From the NCBI RefSeq assembly GCF_002095475.1, contig NZ_MLFR01000001.1, positions 62,001-126,000 on the forward strand: DNA of 64,000 nt, written 5' to 3'. The stretch is from Pantoea rwandensis. Its GTDB lineage: Bacteria; Pseudomonadota; Gammaproteobacteria; Enterobacterales; Enterobacteriaceae. The position numbers and the translations under genes are program-made. The notes beneath the pieces are model-generated. The model ran no database searches. It was not told where the DNA came from and saw nothing but the letters and a program-made list of their open reading frames with translations. This document shows, piece after piece, positions 17,637-27,526 of the stretch; the first letter of the stretch is position 1; each line of letters opens with the position of its first letter.

Positions 17637-18324
17637 GCTCTTTCTCTTCCAAAACATAACCTGCACCTCGAATGGTGTGCAGCAGTTTGACGCTGTAATT
17701 ATCATCAATTTTGCCGCGCAGACGGCGGATAGCGACATCAATCACGTTGGTTTCAGGATCGAAATTCATGTCCCACACCTGCTCGGCGATCACCGTGCGC
17801 GACAATACTTCGCCATTGCGGCGCATCAACAGGCTCAATAGCAGAAACTCTTTCTGCGTCAGCTCGATGCGGTTGCCTTCACGTGAGACTTTGCGCTTCA
17901 CAAAGTCCAGCACCAGTCCGCCAATCTGCAACTGGGATTCATCACTGCTTAACACCGCACTGGGCGTCTGACGGCGCAGAATCACCCGCGCGCGTGCCAG
18001 CAGTTCGCTGAAAGAGAATGGCTTGATCAGGTAATCTTCCGCGCCCAACTCCAGCCCTTTAACGCGATCTTCAATATCATCGCGAGCAGTGAGAAACATC
18101 ACGGGGGTGGCGCGATCGGCTTGCCGCGCCATCTCCAGCAGCTTCCAGCCGTTGATACCCGGCAACATTACATCGAGGATTGCCAGGTCGTAAACATGTG
18201 TCAGCAGCAGGTGCAGCCCGTCAATGCCGTTGGCGGCCACATCCACCACAAAGTCATTTTCGCGCAGCCCTTTGGCGATGTAGTCCGCCGCCATCTGCTG
18301 GTCTTCCACTAATAACAATCTCAT
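17620..18324 (-). CDS. CusR/CopR-type response regulator
   Basis: A 234-residue OmpR-family regulator with phospho-acceptor Asp in LAILDVMLPGING (Asp51), Lys in DYLIKPFSFSELLARARVILRR and a winged helix ending HTIRGAGYVLEE. The linker and DNA-binding domain wording (NVIDVAIRRLRGKID) is typical of CusR/CopR/PcoR/IrlR. It overlaps the RND gene upstream by four bases and the kinase downstream by 17. A perfect CusR-type palindrome (22607-22624) in front of the operon is its obvious target. Confidence 0.92.
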   Translation of the reverse strand: MRLLLVEDQQMAADYIAKGLRENDFVVDVAANGIDGLHLLLTHVYDLAILDVMLPGINGWKLLEMARQADRATPVMFLTARDDIEDRVKGLELGAEDYLIKPFSFSELLARARVILRRQTPSAVLSSDESQLQIGGLVLDFVKRKVSREGNRIELTQKEFLLLSLLMRRNGEVLSRTVIAEQVWDMNFDPETNVIDVAIRRLRGKIDDNYSVKLLHTIRGAGYVLEEKEHADTP

Positions 18325-21300
18325 GCTTCCTCCGTCGCGTGGGTCAGCGCATCCAAACGTGCACCAGTGCGATCAAACAGCAAATAGAGCACCGGGGTGA
18401 TAAACAGGGTAATGAATTGTGAAAACACCAGACCACCGACCACGGCGACACCCATCGGCTGGCGTAACTCGGCACCGGCACCCCAGCCGCAGGCAATCGG
18501 CAGCGCCCCCATAATGGCGCACAGGGTGGTCATCATGATCGGGCGGAAACGCTGCAGGCAGGCTTGAATAATGGCGTCATGAGCACTTAACCCCTGTTCA
18601 CGCTGCGCGGATAGCGCAAAATCGATCATCATGATGGCGTTCTTCTTCACAATGCCGATCAGCAACAAAATACCAATCATGGCGATAAAGGTGAGATCCA
18701 AACCCATGAGCCGCAACGACAGCAGCGCGCCCACGGCAGCGGATGGCAGGCCCAGCAGAATAGTGATTGGATGGATCCAGCTCTCATACAGCATACCGAG
18801 AATCACATAGATCACCGCCAGTGCCAGCACAATCAACCACACCTGGCTGCTCTGCGACTGCTGGTACAGCGCAGCTTGTCCGGCGTAATTACCAAATACC
18901 GTGGCGGGAAGGTTGATAGCACTCTCTGCCTGGCTAATGGCTTGTGTCGCATCGGACAGCGACTTTCCGGGTGCCAGGTCAAATGAAATAGTGATGGCCG
19001 GTAACTGTCCCTGATGGTTCACGGCGGTCACACCCTGTACGCGGCTGATATGCGTGAAGGTCGACAGCGGCAACAGATCGCCCGAAGCAGAGCGAACATA
19101 GATTTGTGACAGATCGCTCTCGTTCTGACGGAAAGGCTGCTGCACTTCCATGATCACCTCATAGCTGTCTTCCGGTGCGTAGATGGTGGAAGCCTGCAAT
19201 GTGCCGAAGGCGGCGTACAAATTGCTGCGGATCTGGTCGAGATCGACACCCAGCAACGAGGCTTTATTGCGGTCAATGGTGAGTTGCGCTTGTAGGCCAT
19301 TCAACTGGGCATCGCTGTTCACCCCGACAAACACGCCGCTCTTGTTCATCTCGGCCATCAGTTGATTAGTGTAGTCGTTGAGACTCAAGCCATTGCTGCT
19401 GCTCACCGATTGCAACGTGTACTGATAGGTACTTTTGGCCGCACGGCCACCCACTTTAAAGTTTTGCACCGGGCTGAAGAACACCTGAATACCAGGTAAG
19501 TAGTGGGTTTCGGCGCGCATCTGTTGCAACACTTGCGCCATCGCCTGGCGCTGGGTGGCGTCCTTTAACGTAATGTTGAGCTGAGTCGTGTCGTGATCCA
19601 CTTTCGTCACCAACGTCTCTACCGCACTGTCATTTAACAACGTGTTGCCCAGCTGGAAGGCCACTTGTTTACGCGCGTCGTAGGACATATCCTGCGGCGT
19701 ATCGATGTTCGCCGTGACCTGGCCGATATCCTCTTGTGGGAAGAACCCTTTCGGTGCACTGATATACAACCAGGCCGTCAACGCGACGGTCAACACGGCG
19801 ACCGAAAGCGTCACGGCACGATGATCTACCGCCCAATTTAATCCGCGCGCATAGTGCTGACGCAGCGTCTCAAACCCGCGTTCAAACAGACGGCTCCACG
19901 CCGGTTCTGGTTTTGCGTGATCGGCATCATGGCGCATTAACATGGGTACCAGCAGCGGGATGATGGTGAGTGAGGCGGCAGCGGAAACCAGAATCGCCAG
20001 TGACACCACCCAGGCAAACTCATGGAAGAGCAGCCCCATGGTGCCAGGCATAAAGAAGATGGGGATAAACACCGCTACCAGCGACAGTGAGATGGAGATC
20101 ACCGTGAAGCCGACTTCTCTGACGCCTTTTAACGCCGCGTGTTTGGGATCTTCACCCTGTTCGATGTAGCGCATGATATTTTCCAGCACCACAATGGCAT
20201 CATCCACCACCAGCCCGACGGCGATGGTCAAACCCATCAAGGAAATGTTATCGAGACTCAAGCCAAAGGCGTACATCAGGCCAAAGGATCCCAGCAGCGA
20301 AATCGGTACGCTTAACGCGGGGATCACCGTGGCGCGCACGTGACGCAGGAACAGCAGGATCACCATAATCACCAGCGCAATGGTCAGCAGCAGGGTGAGA
20401 TTGACGTCGTGAATGGCGTTGCGCACCGAGATCGAACGGTCATTGAGCAGCTGCATGTGAACCGAAGCAGGCATCTGCTGCTGCAATTTCGGTAACAGCT
20501 GCTTGATGGTGTCGAGAGTCGCCACCAGATTGGCACCCGGCTGGCGCGTCACGCTCAGCACGATGGCGGTGTGATTGTTCACCGCACTATGGCTCAGTGT
20601 GTTTTCAATGCTGTCCTGCACGCTGGCAATGTCTGAAAGCCTGACCGGTTGGCCATTGCGCGTTGCCACTACCACTTGGCTGAAGTCACTGGCATTACGC
20701 AGGTCACCGCTGGTTTGCAACATCATCATCTGCCTTTTGCCATCCAACTCACCCACCGGGGAATTGTCGTTGGCCGCCTTCAGCGCAGTGTGCAACTCTT
20801 CCAGCGTCATGTTGGTGGCGGCGAGTTTGGCAGGATCAACTTCCACGCGCACTGCATAGCGCTTCTGACCAATGACCGTGACTTCCGCTACGCCCTTGAT
20901 CATCGACAGTGATGGCGAGATCAGATCGTCCGAGTAACGGTTAAGATCCGAGAGCGTCATGGAGGGTGAATCCAGACTGATCTGCGCAATTGGCGCATCC
21001 GCTGGATTGACCTTGCGGAAAGTTGGCGGGGTTGTCATCTGCGAGGGCAGTTTTTTCAGTGACTGATACAGCGCAGCCTGCACATCTACCGAGGCTGAAT
21101 CGATGTTCACCGAGGGATCAAACTCCAGCACGATGGTGGTGGCGCCTTCGAGGTTGGTCGATGTCATGGTCGCCACACCCGGAATGGTCGCCAGATTCTT
21201 TTCCAGCGGTGTGGCCACTGAGGAAGCCATGGTTTCCGGGCTGGCACCTGACAGTGAGGCGTTCACTTTAATGGTTGGCGTATCAAAAGTGGGCAGGGCA

Positions 21301-21404
21301 GCGACGGGCAAATGCTGCCAGCACACCGCACCCGCCACCATGATGGCAATCCAAAACAGCAGTACGGCAATCGGCCGCTGCAAACAACGTTCAGAGAAAC
21401 TCAT
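18321..21404 (-). CDS. RND efflux permease, HAE1 (multidrug) type
   Basis: A 1027-residue inner-membrane pump with twelve helices and two large periplasmic loops. The helix-4 charge relay reads GLVVDDAIVVLENI, with paired Asp as in AcrB/MdtB. CusA/CzcA-type metal pumps read differently there, and CusA's Met cluster is not apparent. It is therefore a hydrophobe/amphiphile exporter by family, despite its metal-type two-component partner. It overlaps both the adaptor and regulator genes by four bases. No outer-membrane channel gene is present, so it probably borrows TolC. Confidence 0.92.
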   Translation of the reverse strand: MSFSERCLQRPIAVLLFWIAIMVAGAVCWQHLPVAALPTFDTPTIKVNASLSGASPETMASSVATPLEKNLATIPGVATMTSTNLEGATTIVLEFDPSVNIDSASVDVQAALYQSLKKLPSQMTTPPTFRKVNPADAPIAQISLDSPSMTLSDLNRYSDDLISPSLSMIKGVAEVTVIGQKRYAVRVEVDPAKLAATNMTLEELHTALKAANDNSPVGELDGKRQMMMLQTSGDLRNASDFSQVVVATRNGQPVRLSDIASVQDSIENTLSHSAVNNHTAIVLSVTRQPGANLVATLDTIKQLLPKLQQQMPASVHMQLLNDRSISVRNAIHDVNLTLLLTIALVIMVILLFLRHVRATVIPALSVPISLLGSFGLMYAFGLSLDNISLMGLTIAVGLVVDDAIVVLENIMRYIEQGEDPKHAALKGVREVGFTVISISLSLVAVFIPIFFMPGTMGLLFHEFAWVVSLAILVSAAASLTIIPLLVPMLMRHDADHAKPEPAWSRLFERGFETLRQHYARGLNWAVDHRAVTLSVAVLTVALTAWLYISAPKGFFPQEDIGQVTANIDTPQDMSYDARKQVAFQLGNTLLNDSAVETLVTKVDHDTTQLNITLKDATQRQAMAQVLQQMRAETHYLPGIQVFFSPVQNFKVGGRAAKSTYQYTLQSVSSSNGLSLNDYTNQLMAEMNKSGVFVGVNSDAQLNGLQAQLTIDRNKASLLGVDLDQIRSNLYAAFGTLQASTIYAPEDSYEVIMEVQQPFRQNESDLSQIYVRSASGDLLPLSTFTHISRVQGVTAVNHQGQLPAITISFDLAPGKSLSDATQAISQAESAINLPATVFGNYAGQAALYQQSQSSQVWLIVLALAVIYVILGMLYESWIHPITILLGLPSAAVGALLSLRLMGLDLTFIAMIGILLLIGIVKKNAIMMIDFALSAQREQGLSAHDAIIQACLQRFRPIMMTTLCAIMGALPIACGWGAGAELRQPMGVAVVGGLVFSQFITLFITPVLYLLFDRTGARLDALTHATEEA

Positions 21405-22537
21405 GGCTGCATGACCGCCTTATCAATGTTGCTAGCAATCTGCACCCTGATGCCGGGACGCAAGTTATTCGCCCCTTCATTGACCACTTTAGTGCCTTGG
21501 GTGAGTCCATTTATCACCGCCAGAGACTGCTGCACGCGCAGCAGCGTGACTGTTTGTGCTTGCGCCTGGTTGTGCGCATCAATCACATAGACGAAATGAC
21601 CCTCTGGCCCGTTTTGTACTGCCTGCGGTGGCAGGACGACGGCATCTGGCGTGACGCCCGCATCAACTTTGACGTTTTGGTACAGGCCGGGCCACAGCAG
21701 ATGCTGATGGTTATCGAAGTGGGCTTTAAGCGTAATGGTGCCGCTGGTGGTACTGACGCTGTTATCAATAAAGTCGAGAGTACCTTGCGTCGGCTTGCCG
21801 CTGGCATCCTCAACCCAGACGGTCACCGGTCCTTGGGATTGGGCAGCCAGTACCGGTTTCAAATCGTTCTCAGGCAGGGTAAATGCGACACCAATCGGAT
21901 CGAACTGGATGAGTGAAACCAGAGGCAACGTGCTGCCGGGTTGAACCAGGCTGCCGGGATGGACATTCAGCGCCCCGGTTTTGCCGCCGACAGGCGCAGT
22001 AATGCGCGTATAGCCGAGGTTGACATGTGCGGTTTGCACATCTTGCTGTGCGGCCTTGAACTGAGCCTGATACTGCTGAAGGTTACTTTGCAGCGTGTCC
22101 CAGTCAGACAGAGAGAGATAGTTTTTCGCTTTTAGCAGACGGCCGCGTTGCAGATCATTCTGCGCTTTCACCAGCAGCGCTTTGGATTCCCCTGCAGCGG
22201 CGACCGCCCGGTCATAGGCGGCCTGCTGGCTGGCATCATCAAGCGTAAATAACCGCTGCCCGGCTTTAACGAAATCCCCTTCATGGAAATCGACGCTTTT
22301 CACCGTGCCGGTGAGTTGCGCTTGAATGTCCACCTGATTGAGCGGCACCACATGGCCTTGCGTTGCCAGTGTAATCGGCAGCGGTTTCACTGTGGCACTG
22401 ACCGTGCTCACCAGCACCGGAGTGTGTGCGGGTTTCACGGCCGCATCGGCCTGTTGCTTCGGCCAGAAATACCAGCCGCTCCCGCCGACGATCAAACCGA
22501 CCATCAGCAGAAGGGAGTGTTTAGATTGAAAAGCCAT
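21401..22537 (-). CDS. RND periplasmic adaptor (membrane-fusion) protein
   Basis: A 378-residue protein starting at ATG 22537 (MAFQSKHSLLL). A signal anchor spans about residues 8-22. The lipoyl half-motifs (GHVVPLNQVDIQAQLTGTV and YTRITAPVGGKTGALNVHPG) flank an alpha-hairpin of about 95-165, followed by beta-barrel and membrane-proximal domains. Its nearest wording is MdtA-like. It is the first gene of the adaptor-pump-regulator-kinase operon, whose genes all overlap. The lack of an N-terminal cysteine suggests an anchor helix rather than a lipoprotein. Confidence 0.9.
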   Translation of the reverse strand: MAFQSKHSLLLMVGLIVGGSGWYFWPKQQADAAVKPAHTPVLVSTVSATVKPLPITLATQGHVVPLNQVDIQAQLTGTVKSVDFHEGDFVKAGQRLFTLDDASQQAAYDRAVAAAGESKALLVKAQNDLQRGRLLKAKNYLSLSDWDTLQSNLQQYQAQFKAAQQDVQTAHVNLGYTRITAPVGGKTGALNVHPGSLVQPGSTLPLVSLIQFDPIGVAFTLPENDLKPVLAAQSQGPVTVWVEDASGKPTQGTLDFIDNSVSTTSGTITLKAHFDNHQHLLWPGLYQNVKVDAGVTPDAVVLPPQAVQNGPEGHFVYVIDAHNQAQAQTVTLLRVQQSLAVINGLTQGTKVVNEGANNLRPGIRVQIASNIDKAVMQP

Positions 22538-22606
22538 GGTGCCTCGACGAGCGTTGTCATTTTCCACAAGTTTATCGAAGGCCACCGAACAGAATGGAAA
22601 GAGGCA

Positions 22607-22624
22607 GATGACAAATTTGTCATC
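22607..22624. promoter_or_regulatory. Perfect CusR/PcoR-type palindrome upstream of the RND operon
   Basis: GATGACAAATTTGTCATC is an 18-base perfect palindrome. It contains ATGACAA-AT-TTGTCAT, the known copper-response box of CusR, PcoR and SilR. It lies 70 bases upstream of the adaptor start. This directly links the CusRS-like system to control of the pump operon. Confidence 0.8.
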
Positions 22625-22660
22625 TTCAGATGCACAGTTTCTTCAGTGGGTTACAAAAAG

Positions 22661-22684
22661 AAAAACGCCACAGCGTGGCGTTTT
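22661..22684 (-). terminator. Rho-independent terminator of the 32-residue membrane-protein gene
   Basis: ACGCCAC and GTGGCGT pair around AGC, flanked by AAAA on one side and TTTT on the other, giving a T-run on the minus strand. The hairpin begins at the stop codon of the small gene, a layout typical of short independent transcripts. Confidence 0.8.
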
Positions 22685-22781
22685 AGCGGGTGAACCAAAT
22701 TGTCAGAAAACTCACGACAGCGAACAGGGTCACTACAATCGCCAGATACTCACTGGCGGGACGAACAAACATCGATTTCAT
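22683..22781 (-). CDS. 32-residue small membrane protein
   Basis: The ORF begins MKSMFVRPASEYLAIVV and ends in WFTR. A basic N-terminus is followed by one hydrophobic helix (about residues 13-29) and a terminal Arg. AGGA is seven bases before the ATG, and a terminator overlaps the stop codon, so the unit is complete and compact. I do not recognise the family. Such peptides often modulate membrane transporters, and this one sits directly upstream of the RND pump, but a link is speculation. Confidence 0.55.
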   Translation of the reverse strand: MKSMFVRPASEYLAIVVTLFAVVSFLTIWFTR

Positions 22782-22872
22782 AAAAATATCCTCGTGGTCA
22801 TGAGGCTATTTTCGCGAACCAAGATTAACGCAACCTTAGGGCTAAACCCTGTGCGTCAGTTGCCGCGAAAAA

Positions 22873-23975
22873 TCAATTGTGCGTCCAGTAAGTGCCTGTT
22901 TCCGGGATGGGCAGGAATTGCTGGTTCATCTCCCGCAGCGTGTCATCGGGTGACAGATCGTGGAACAGTTGTGGATGGAAGGTTTTGGCAAAAAATTCGG
23001 CGGCCAGCAGGTGCCATGGGCTCATGTAGAAATTTTGCCAGAAGGCGGCGGCGCGCTGCTGCTGCACGGCAGGCAGGGCTGAGACTGTGCTGTCTTGCGC
23101 CAGTGCCCGCAGAAAGGTGGTTTTGGCTTGTTCCGCATTGACCAATGGGCCGAGTTGCAGTGCGGTGGTTTCTTCCGGGCCTGAAGAGCCGGTGGCGATA
23201 TAGAGATCGGGATTAGCGGCAATCACCGCTTCCGGATTGAGCTGACCAAACACGGCGGGGAAACGTCCGGCGGCAATGTTGTCGCCTCCGGCGAAGGCGA
23301 TCAAATCCGCCAGATTGCCATGCGCCACTGTGTACAGCATTCGGCTTTCTTACCCAGATGTAATTGCAACATCACTTTCGGACGCGAGCCGTGCCAGTTG
23401 GCTAAGCGATCGCGAATACGCTGCATATGCTGCTGGTAAAAGGCAATGAAGCGTTCGCTTTTCGCTTCATCATTGAGTGCCGCGCCCAGAGTACGCAGAC
23501 TGGCAACGGTATTCGCCAGCGGGTCGACGCGAAAATCGAGAAACAGCACCGGGATATTCGCGGCCTGTAGCTGCTGCATAAACAGCGAGTTGTTGGGCGG
23601 AGTACGCGCATACACCGGCAGGATCACCAAATCCGGCTGCAGCGCGATAATTTTCTCTACATTAAGCTGTGAGAAGTTGGAGTTGCCAATCTGGGTAATG
23701 TTGCCGATTGCCGGGAAAGCTTTGACGTAGCGGTCCCAGGTTTGCTTATCGAGATTGCGTAGATCTGCTGGCCAGCCGACCACCCGTTTAGCCGGGTTAC
23801 CATCTTCCACCAGCGCGAGGGTATAGATCATCCGGCTTTCGCCAATCACAATCCGCTGTGGATTGTCCGGGACATTCACCTGACGTTGCAGGCTATCAGT
23901 CAGGGTTTTGCTCTGCGAAGCCAGCGGCAATAGCAGGAGCAGTGTCATTAGCACTCTTTTCATCGCGTTGCTCAC
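22873..23975 (-). pseudogene. Siderophore ABC-importer binding protein, frameshifted
   Basis: Two reading frames together make one FepB/FhuD-like binding protein of about 365 residues. The first part (GTG 23975, GGAG six bases upstream) has a signal peptide and the metal-chelate-binding fold (NPQRIVIGESRM, VLFLDFRVDP). It runs off frame after KKAEC near 23335. The second frame continues exactly where family members do (TVAHGNLADLIAFAGGDNI) and ends normally. One missing base near 23334-23337 would restore the gene. It lies 35 bases after the TonB receptor and is in the same operon. No permease or ATPase follows. Confidence 0.85.
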
Positions 23976-24010
23976 AGTAGGCTCCGCCGGGAAAGGCGGA
24001 GCGCAGCAGA

Positions 24011-26149
24011 TTAGAAGTCGACGGCAGCCTGCAAATACATCACGCGTGGTTCACCTTCAATCACGCGCAGGTTACCGGCGCTGGATTCGTAATATTCACG
24101 GTTAAACAGGTTTTTCACGTTGAGCTTTAACTGGGTATGTTTGCCGATCAACTGGCTGTCCCACGCAATAAACGCATCGGCCACGGTATAAGCAGGCATC
24201 ACGAAGCTGTTTTCTGGATCGCCAGCACGGGTGCCGACATAACGTCCACCGCCGCCGAGGCGCAGTTCACCTGGCAACCACGAGAAGCGCAGAGTGTGGC
24301 TGAGATACAGGCTGCCCATATTGGTCGGTGCGTTCACCAGACGGTTGCCGACGTTATCAGGATTAATGTTGTCGGAAACAATCTCGGTTTTGTCGTAGCT
24401 GTAGTTAGCGATTAGGTTCCAGTCAGGCGCTAACTCGCCGTTGATCTCCAGCTCCGCACCGGTCGAGCGTGCTTTGGGAATGTTGCGCGTCACGCCGTTA
24501 ATGAAAATCGACATGTCCTCTTCATCAATGCGGTACAACGCCAGCGTGGCAGCTAGATTGGGCGCGACTTGCCACTTGGAACCTACTTCCCAGGTGGTGC
24601 CTTTTTCGGTGGACGCCACATTGCCGTCATCATCGGTTTGCGTGGATGGCGTAAACGATTTGCTGAAACTGCCGTACAGCGAGACGTCCGGCAACACTTT
24701 GTACACTACGCCAAGCTGCGGCAGGAAAGCGTTGCCGCGATCGTTGAGCGTGGTTTCAGGATCGATAAAGCCGTTGCTGGAGGTTTGGGTATAGCGCTGG
24801 AAACGGCCACCCAACACCGCGATCCATTTATCCGTCAGGTGAATGCTGTCTTTGGCAAACACTGAGCGGCTATAAAGATTGGTGCGCAGGTTGCTCAGCG
24901 CATCGTTATAGGTGCTGTCGCTGACGATCGGCTCTTCACCGTACACCGGGTCGTACATATTAAAGGTGCGTGAAACAGTGCCGCGATAGGATCGCGCTTT
25001 GTAGGTTTCGTTCTGCTCGTAATCGACACCCACCAACATGTCGTGCTGCATGCCCGCGATAGTGGGTGAACCGCTGATATCCCAGGATACATACTCGGTT
25101 TGGTGATTGAAGCCACGGTTGGCGTCTGCGCGGCGAGAGACGATACCGGTGGTGGTATCGATCGCCGTGGCGCGTACTTCGTTACTGTCATAACGGCGTT
25201 GCATCCAACCGTAATTGAGATGCGTATCCCAGACATCATTGAGGTTGTAACCGTAAGAGACGTTCAGGCGCTTGTTTTTGCCCCAGGCATGGTTAGCACT
25301 GTCGTCGAGACGACGGTTGTAAGGAATATCGACGGGTTTCCCGCCAATAAACGCCGTACCACGGTCGTAGGGCACATCGTATTTATACTCGACGTAGCTA
25401 ATGTTGAATGACGCGCGATCGCCGTACCAGCTCAGTGAAGGTGCGAGTAACGTGTGCTCGTTAACGCCAAAATTACGCCAGTAATCCTCGCGCTGGCGCT
25501 CTGCTACCATGCGGAAGGCAAAGCCGTTGCCCAGCGGCCCGGTGATATCCACCATGCCAGTGCCACCGCCGTAACTGCTGGATTCACCACTGATATGGGT
25601 ATTCCACTCGTACTGTGGTTTTTTACTCACCAGATTGATGATGCCGCCGGGATTCAGAATGCCGTACAGCAGCGATGAGGAGCCTTTCAGCACCTCGACA
25701 TGATCGATGCTGGCGTCCATGGTCAATCCCTGGTTACTGCGCACGCCATCGATAAAAATTGAGCCATCGGTGTTGGAACCAAAGCCACGTTTTACAAAGC
25801 CATCTTCAGTACCGCCCAAGGTATTGCCTTGCGTCACGCCACTGACGAACTTCACCGCATCGTTAAGGCTGGTGACCTGATAATCCTTCATCACTTGGGG
25901 TGTCACCACGCTGATCGACTGGGGTGTTTCATTCCGTGGTGTAGGGGTGCGCAAGGTGGCGGCTGCGTCTTCCTGGTTATAGCTGGTGGCTGACGAAGCA
26001 GGCGCTGTCGTCACCGTCAACGTGGATTCAGCCGCCTGAGTGGAATAGCCGTAAAGCAATGTAGAAGCCAGTAATACCTGAGAGCCAGAGAGCGTATATT
26101 TTACCGCTGGTGAAAATAAGCAAAGATACTTCATTTTAAAAATCCGCAT
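24011..26149 (-). CDS. TonB-dependent ferric-siderophore receptor
   Basis: About 712 residues. The signal peptide ends near QAAES, and the likely TonB box is STLTVTTAP. The plug domain holds TPRNETPQSISVV and NPGGIINLVSKKP, and the 22-strand barrel ends with an aromatic residue (AAVDF). The wording is closest to hydroxamate receptors such as FhuE, FoxA and FiuA, but the ligand is not certain. The start is weak: ATG at 26149 or 26134 are both possible and neither has a strong ribosome site. A Fur-like site lies at 26179-26197. Confidence 0.9.
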   Translation of the reverse strand: MRIFKMKYLCLFSPAVKYTLSGSQVLLASTLLYGYSTQAAESTLTVTTAPASSATSYNQEDAAATLRTPTPRNETPQSISVVTPQVMKDYQVTSLNDAVKFVSGVTQGNTLGGTEDGFVKRGFGSNTDGSIFIDGVRSNQGLTMDASIDHVEVLKGSSSLLYGILNPGGIINLVSKKPQYEWNTHISGESSSYGGGTGMVDITGPLGNGFAFRMVAERQREDYWRNFGVNEHTLLAPSLSWYGDRASFNISYVEYKYDVPYDRGTAFIGGKPVDIPYNRRLDDSANHAWGKNKRLNVSYGYNLNDVWDTHLNYGWMQRRYDSNEVRATAIDTTTGIVSRRADANRGFNHQTEYVSWDISGSPTIAGMQHDMLVGVDYEQNETYKARSYRGTVSRTFNMYDPVYGEEPIVSDSTYNDALSNLRTNLYSRSVFAKDSIHLTDKWIAVLGGRFQRYTQTSSNGFIDPETTLNDRGNAFLPQLGVVYKVLPDVSLYGSFSKSFTPSTQTDDDGNVASTEKGTTWEVGSKWQVAPNLAATLALYRIDEEDMSIFINGVTRNIPKARSTGAELEINGELAPDWNLIANYSYDKTEIVSDNINPDNVGNRLVNAPTNMGSLYLSHTLRFSWLPGELRLGGGGRYVGTRAGDPENSFVMPAYTVADAFIAWDSQLIGKHTQLKLNVKNLFNREYYESSAGNLRVIEGEPRVMYLQAAVDF

Positions 26150-26178
26150 CAAAATTGGAAATATTAAGAAGGCTGGAT

Positions 26179-26197
26179 GGTAATGAGATTGATTTCC
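26179..26197. promoter_or_regulatory. Probable Fur box upstream of the siderophore receptor
   Basis: GGTAATGAGATTGATTTCC matches the 19-base Fur consensus at 13 positions and lies about 30 bases before the receptor start. Iron repression is the expected control for such a receptor. Confidence 0.55.
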
Positions 26198-26597
26198 ATT
26201 TACAACACTGTTTTGGGGATTTTTTTAACGAATGGCCGCTTTTTTTGCATATTATCCTCAAGCGCTTAAACGCACGAAATGGCTATTTGGTGCAAGGTGT
26301 GATGATGATGTAGTTTTTAAATGCGTTGTTTTTGTTGTGTTTATTTTTGATATGTAGCAGTCGATGTAGTTTCATGGAATGTTTTCTATTCTTACTACAT
26401 TTTGCGGATTAAGGTTTGTCATTATCAAGTAAAGTGAATGGATATCTTGCTGTCAGTTATTTTAGTTAAATTAAGGTGTTCTTAATTTTCAGAAGAATAA
26501 GGTGGTCACCACCAGCTGATAGCCGTGATGAAATTGCTTAGCCGCATATTGCCGCGTAAAGTAACCTAACGTATTTATTTCGAAGGTATTGGCTTCT
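26198..26597. other. AT-rich divergent intergenic region
   Basis: No gene is visible. It contains a 7-base inverted repeat ATGTAGT/ACTACAT (26364-26400, 23-base spacer) and a compact palindrome GGTGGTCACCACC at 26501-26513, 85 bases before the RpiR start. Either could be an operator of that regulator. Promoters for both divergent units must lie here. Confidence 0.5.
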
Positions 26598-27509
26598 GTG
26601 AACGATTCTGCGCCAAAAACCAGCAAACGGCCGTATGACTTGTATGGCGAGCGCTTTCACGCCTGCAAACATCAGCTCACGCCGCGTTTGTTTAAGGTGG
26701 CGCACTATATCCATCAACACCGCAGCGTGGTGTTAGATAAAACCGCTCTCGGTATTGCCATTGATACTCAGACTTCTGATGCCACGGTAATCCGAGCGAT
26801 TCAAGCCCTGGGTTTCTCCGGCTTTCGCGATCTGAAGATCGTGATGGCTGAGTATCTGGGGGTAACACAACGTTCTCCCGCACGTGTCGCTTCCACGGTC
26901 AATGCGCTATCGCAAGATGCCAAAGGCAGCGTCGATTTTGTGCTGGATAGCTATCGCATCAGTTGCGATATGCTCGCGTCCAGCGCCAATCGGCAGGCGA
27001 TTCAGCAGGCGATAGATTTGCTGCAGCAGGCGAATCGCGTGGCGGTTTTTGGCATCGGTGCTTCCGCCATACTGGCCGATTACACCGCAAGGTTACTGAA
27101 ACGTAATGGCACATCAGCCTATGTGCTGAACCGCACCGGTATTGCGCTCAGTGAGCAGATCGCCGAGATGCGCCATGCTGACGTGTTGATCATGTTAGTG
27201 CAGAGCAGTGCGCATCCGGAAGGATTGGTCACGCTGGCGGAAGCGCAACAGTTGGAGATGAAAATCATTGTGCTGACGGGCTCACCCGATAGCCTTTTTG
27301 CCCAACGGTCTGATGTCACGATTGAGATACCGCGTAGCCGCGATGCGGATAAAATGCCGGTGCATGCCACGCCAATGATCTGTCTGGAAATTCTGGTACT
27401 GGGCTTGGCAGCCACTGCGCCGGTTGCCACCATGAACAGCATGAGCAAGCTGTATGAAATCAGTAACGCCTTGACGCGACCGGGTGCACGTAAAACACCC
27501 AAGTCTTAA
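26598..27509 (+). CDS. MurR/RpiR-family transcriptional regulator
   Basis: A 303-residue protein. I use the GTG at 26598; a TTG at 26589 is in frame but too close to the AAGG site. The N-terminal HTH_6 domain (about 20-95) includes TSDATVIRAIQALGFSGFRDLKI. The C-terminal SIS sugar-phosphate-binding domain (about 125-260) includes VAVFGIGASAILADYTARLLKRNG. Such regulators respond to a phosphorylated sugar. The gene lies 17 bases before fetA on the same strand, which is unusual because FetAB is an iron exporter; cotranscription is likely. Confidence 0.88.
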   Translation: MNDSAPKTSKRPYDLYGERFHACKHQLTPRLFKVAHYIHQHRSVVLDKTALGIAIDTQTSDATVIRAIQALGFSGFRDLKIVMAEYLGVTQRSPARVASTVNALSQDAKGSVDFVLDSYRISCDMLASSANRQAIQQAIDLLQQANRVAVFGIGASAILADYTARLLKRNGTSAYVLNRTGIALSEQIAEMRHADVLIMLVQSSAHPEGLVTLAEAQQLEMKIIVLTGSPDSLFAQRSDVTIEIPRSRDADKMPVHATPMICLEILVLGLAATAPVATMNSMSKLYEISNALTRPGARKTPKS

Positions 27510-27526
27510 CTTATTTTGGAACCGCT

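Noticed and set aside
18321..21404. Reading the RND pump as a copper exporter (CusA) because of the CusRS-like genes
   Set aside because: The helix-4 motif and overall wording are of the HAE1 multidrug class, and no Met-rich metal relay is evident.
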